Below, one piece after another: positions 5,106 through 6,120 of a stretch of DNA of 6,120 bases. Source of the stretch: DAOTZU01 sp034433995 (lineage in GTDB: Bacteria > Chloroflexota > Anaerolineae > UBA1429); NCBI GenBank assembly GCA_034433995.1, contig DAOTZU010000147.1, positions 1-6,120 on the forward strand, written 5' to 3'. Below the pieces are notes generated by a model, which did not search any database, had not been told where the DNA came from, and saw nothing but the letters and a program-made list of their open reading frames with translations. The position numbers and the translations under genes were made by a program. The first letter of the stretch is position 1, and each line of letters begins with the position of its first letter.

Positions 5106-5726
5106 ATGGCCAACCTGATCACCCTTGCGCGCTTTCCCGTCTTGTTGGTCATCGTTTTGCTGCTGTATAGCGTAAACCCCGTGGCCAGGCTGGCCGGCGT
5201 GATCTTGATCGGTGTGCTGATTGGGCTGGATTGTGTGGATGGCGTGGTAGCCCGGGCGCGCCACGAGACGTCGCTGATGGGCAGCGTGTTGGATGTGATG
5301 GTGGATCGGGCGGTGGAGTTGGTGCTGTGGACGGTCTATGCCCACTTGGGCCTCATCCCAGTGGCCATCCCTATCATCTATATCCTGCGCGGCACCGTGG
5401 TGGATTCCTTGCGGGGCATGAAGGTGAGCCAGGGCACGGCCCCCCTCAAGGCCGCCAGCAGCCGTTGGGGCCAGTTCCTGATGCATAGCCCTTGGATGCG
5501 CACCCCTTACGCCCTGACCAAGTTGGCCGCCTTCGCCGGCCTGGGCTTGGCCCATGCCTTGGCCGCCTACGCGGCACAGGGGATGGTCACGCCTCAAACG
5601 GTGCGCTCCGTCACGCTGACCTTCAATGTGGTCAGTTGGCTCTCGGTGGCCTTTTGCCTGGTGCGGGGCGCGCCGGTGGTTGTTGAGGCGCTCCCCTCCC
5701 TTACCGGTTCCGCCGATCCTCGTTGA
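5106..5726 (+). CDS. CDP-alcohol phosphatidyltransferase family membrane protein
   Basis: This family transfers a phosphatidyl group from CDP-diacylglycerol, or a related CDP-alcohol, to an acceptor in the cytoplasmic membrane. The full signature D-x2-D-G-x2-A-R-x8-G-x3-D-x3-D is present: Asp42, Asp45, Gly46, Ala49, Arg50, Gly59, Asp63 and Asp67. The Asp residues bind the two metals (family knowledge). The 206 residues carry several hydrophobic segments (about 10-41, 68-92, 132-150 and 168-190), consistent with a roughly six-helix protein. ATG 5106 is chosen because AGAGG lies at 5097-5101 and MANLITLARFP is a typical N-terminus; an in-frame GTG at 4989 would run through the RNase H gene. The acceptor (glycerol phosphate, inositol phosphate or other) cannot be read. 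An acyltransferase gene follows after 15 bp. Confidence 0.92.
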   Translation: MANLITLARFPVLLVIVLLLYSVNPVARLAGVILIGVLIGLDCVDGVVARARHETSLMGSVLDVMVDRAVELVLWTVYAHLGLIPVAIPIIYILRGTVVDSLRGMKVSQGTAPLKAASSRWGQFLMHSPWMRTPYALTKLAAFAGLGLAHALAAYAAQGMVTPQTVRSVTLTFNVVSWLSVAFCLVRGAPVVVEALPSLTGSADPR

Positions 5727-5741
5727 GGCAAGGATGATGGC

Positions 5742-6120
5742 ATGAAGGCCCAGGATATTCTCGGCAGCCCGCCGTTCATCGTGTTGGGCATGGCCATCGC
5801 CCATCTTGTGCCGGCCCGCTGGGGTTATGGCCTCTCGCGGCGCATTGCCCGGAGCATGGCCCGTCGGCGCACCCATCTCTTTTGCACCGTGCGGGCCAAC
5901 CTGGCCCATGTGTTAGGGGCGGATGCTGACGCGGCCACTCTGGATCGCCTGGCCGAGGAAGCCATCTACCACGCGGGCTGCACCTATTTCGACATGTTCC
6001 ATGCCTCGGTCAAAGACTATCGTGAAGGGCGCATCACCTTGCGGGTGGACGAGGAAAAATGGCAGCGTGTCTTGGCCACCTTGCGCGATGGCCGGGGCAC
6101 GGTGCTGGTGGGGCCCCATA
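5742..6120 (+). CDS. HtrB/LpxL-like lysophospholipid/glycolipid acyltransferase, 3' end missing
   Basis: The frame is open from ATG 5742 to the window end, giving 126 residues of a protein normally near 300. AAGGA at 5730-5734, seven bases upstream, supports this start; the ATGs at 5734 and 5737 meet a stop within a few codons. Features typical of the LpxL/HtrB/PatA group: an N-terminal hydrophobic stretch (about 11-23) with VPARWGYGLSRRIAR; TVRANLAHVLG at about 53-63, like the RNLxxVxG element of the family; a Tyr-Phe-Asp-Met-Phe segment; and RGTVLVGPH at the end. That His is probably the first residue of the catalytic H-x4-D motif, whose remainder is cut off. It would acylate a lipid at the inner face of the membrane. 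The preceding phosphatidyltransferase gene suggests a shared phospholipid or glycolipid product. Confidence 0.82.
   Translation, partial: MKAQDILGSPPFIVLGMAIAHLVPARWGYGLSRRIARSMARRRTHLFCTVRANLAHVLGADADAATLDRLAEEAIYHAGCTYFDMFHASVKDYREGRITLRVDEEKWQRVLATLRDGRGTVLVGPH

Noticed and set aside
4142..5909. Long - strand frames opposite the RNase H and phosphatidyltransferase genes
   Set aside because: They have no family motif and a composition typical of antisense reading of GC-rich genes; both underlying + strand genes have intact signatures.

Overview
This is a GC-rich, densely coded window from a bacterial chromosome. My best guess is Chloroflexota (an Anaerolineae-like lineage). That rests on the overall look of the proteins: a phosphofructokinase with GGNGS and STIDND signatures, a CDP-alcohol phosphatidyltransferase followed by an HtrB-like acyltransferase, and frequent GTG starts. 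I have no marker gene, so this is inference. No tRNA, rRNA, CRISPR array or insertion sequence is visible.

Left block (1-1256, + strand): the end of a TIM-barrel sugar phosphate isomerase/epimerase overlaps by 4 bp the start of an SGNH/GDSL hydrolase that resembles carbohydrate esterases. The pair looks like the tail of a carbohydrate-processing operon. A DHA2-type MFS exporter (1204-2613, - strand) converges on it, and the two coding regions overlap tail to tail by 53 bp.

Middle (2614-3140): a 527-bp intergenic region between divergent genes, far richer in structure than a promoter region needs. From left to right it holds a likely exporter promoter with two inverted repeats, a run of four perfect short hairpins ending in a T-tract, and a candidate structured small RNA on the - strand (about 2846-2974). 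The RNA candidate has an extended -10 promoter, a 21-bp hairpin whose five G-U pairs form only on the - strand, and a pyrimidine-rich linker resembling the anti-Shine-Dalgarno sequence of 16S rRNA. A good sigma-70-type promoter for the right-hand operon follows.

Right block (3141-6120, + strand): a tight apparent operon of 6-phosphofructokinase, a double-domain ribonuclease H, a CDP-alcohol phosphatidyltransferase and an HtrB/LpxL-like acyltransferase cut by the window end. The last two suggest synthesis and acylation of a membrane phospholipid or glycolipid. The arrangement recalls the actinobacterial phosphatidylinositol mannoside cluster, but the headgroup here cannot be read from sequence.

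The most notable observations are (1) the RNase H protein, an intact catalytic domain followed by a duplicated domain that has lost its active site but kept its substrate-binding handle region, (2) the candidate small RNA, and (3) the four-hairpin array.
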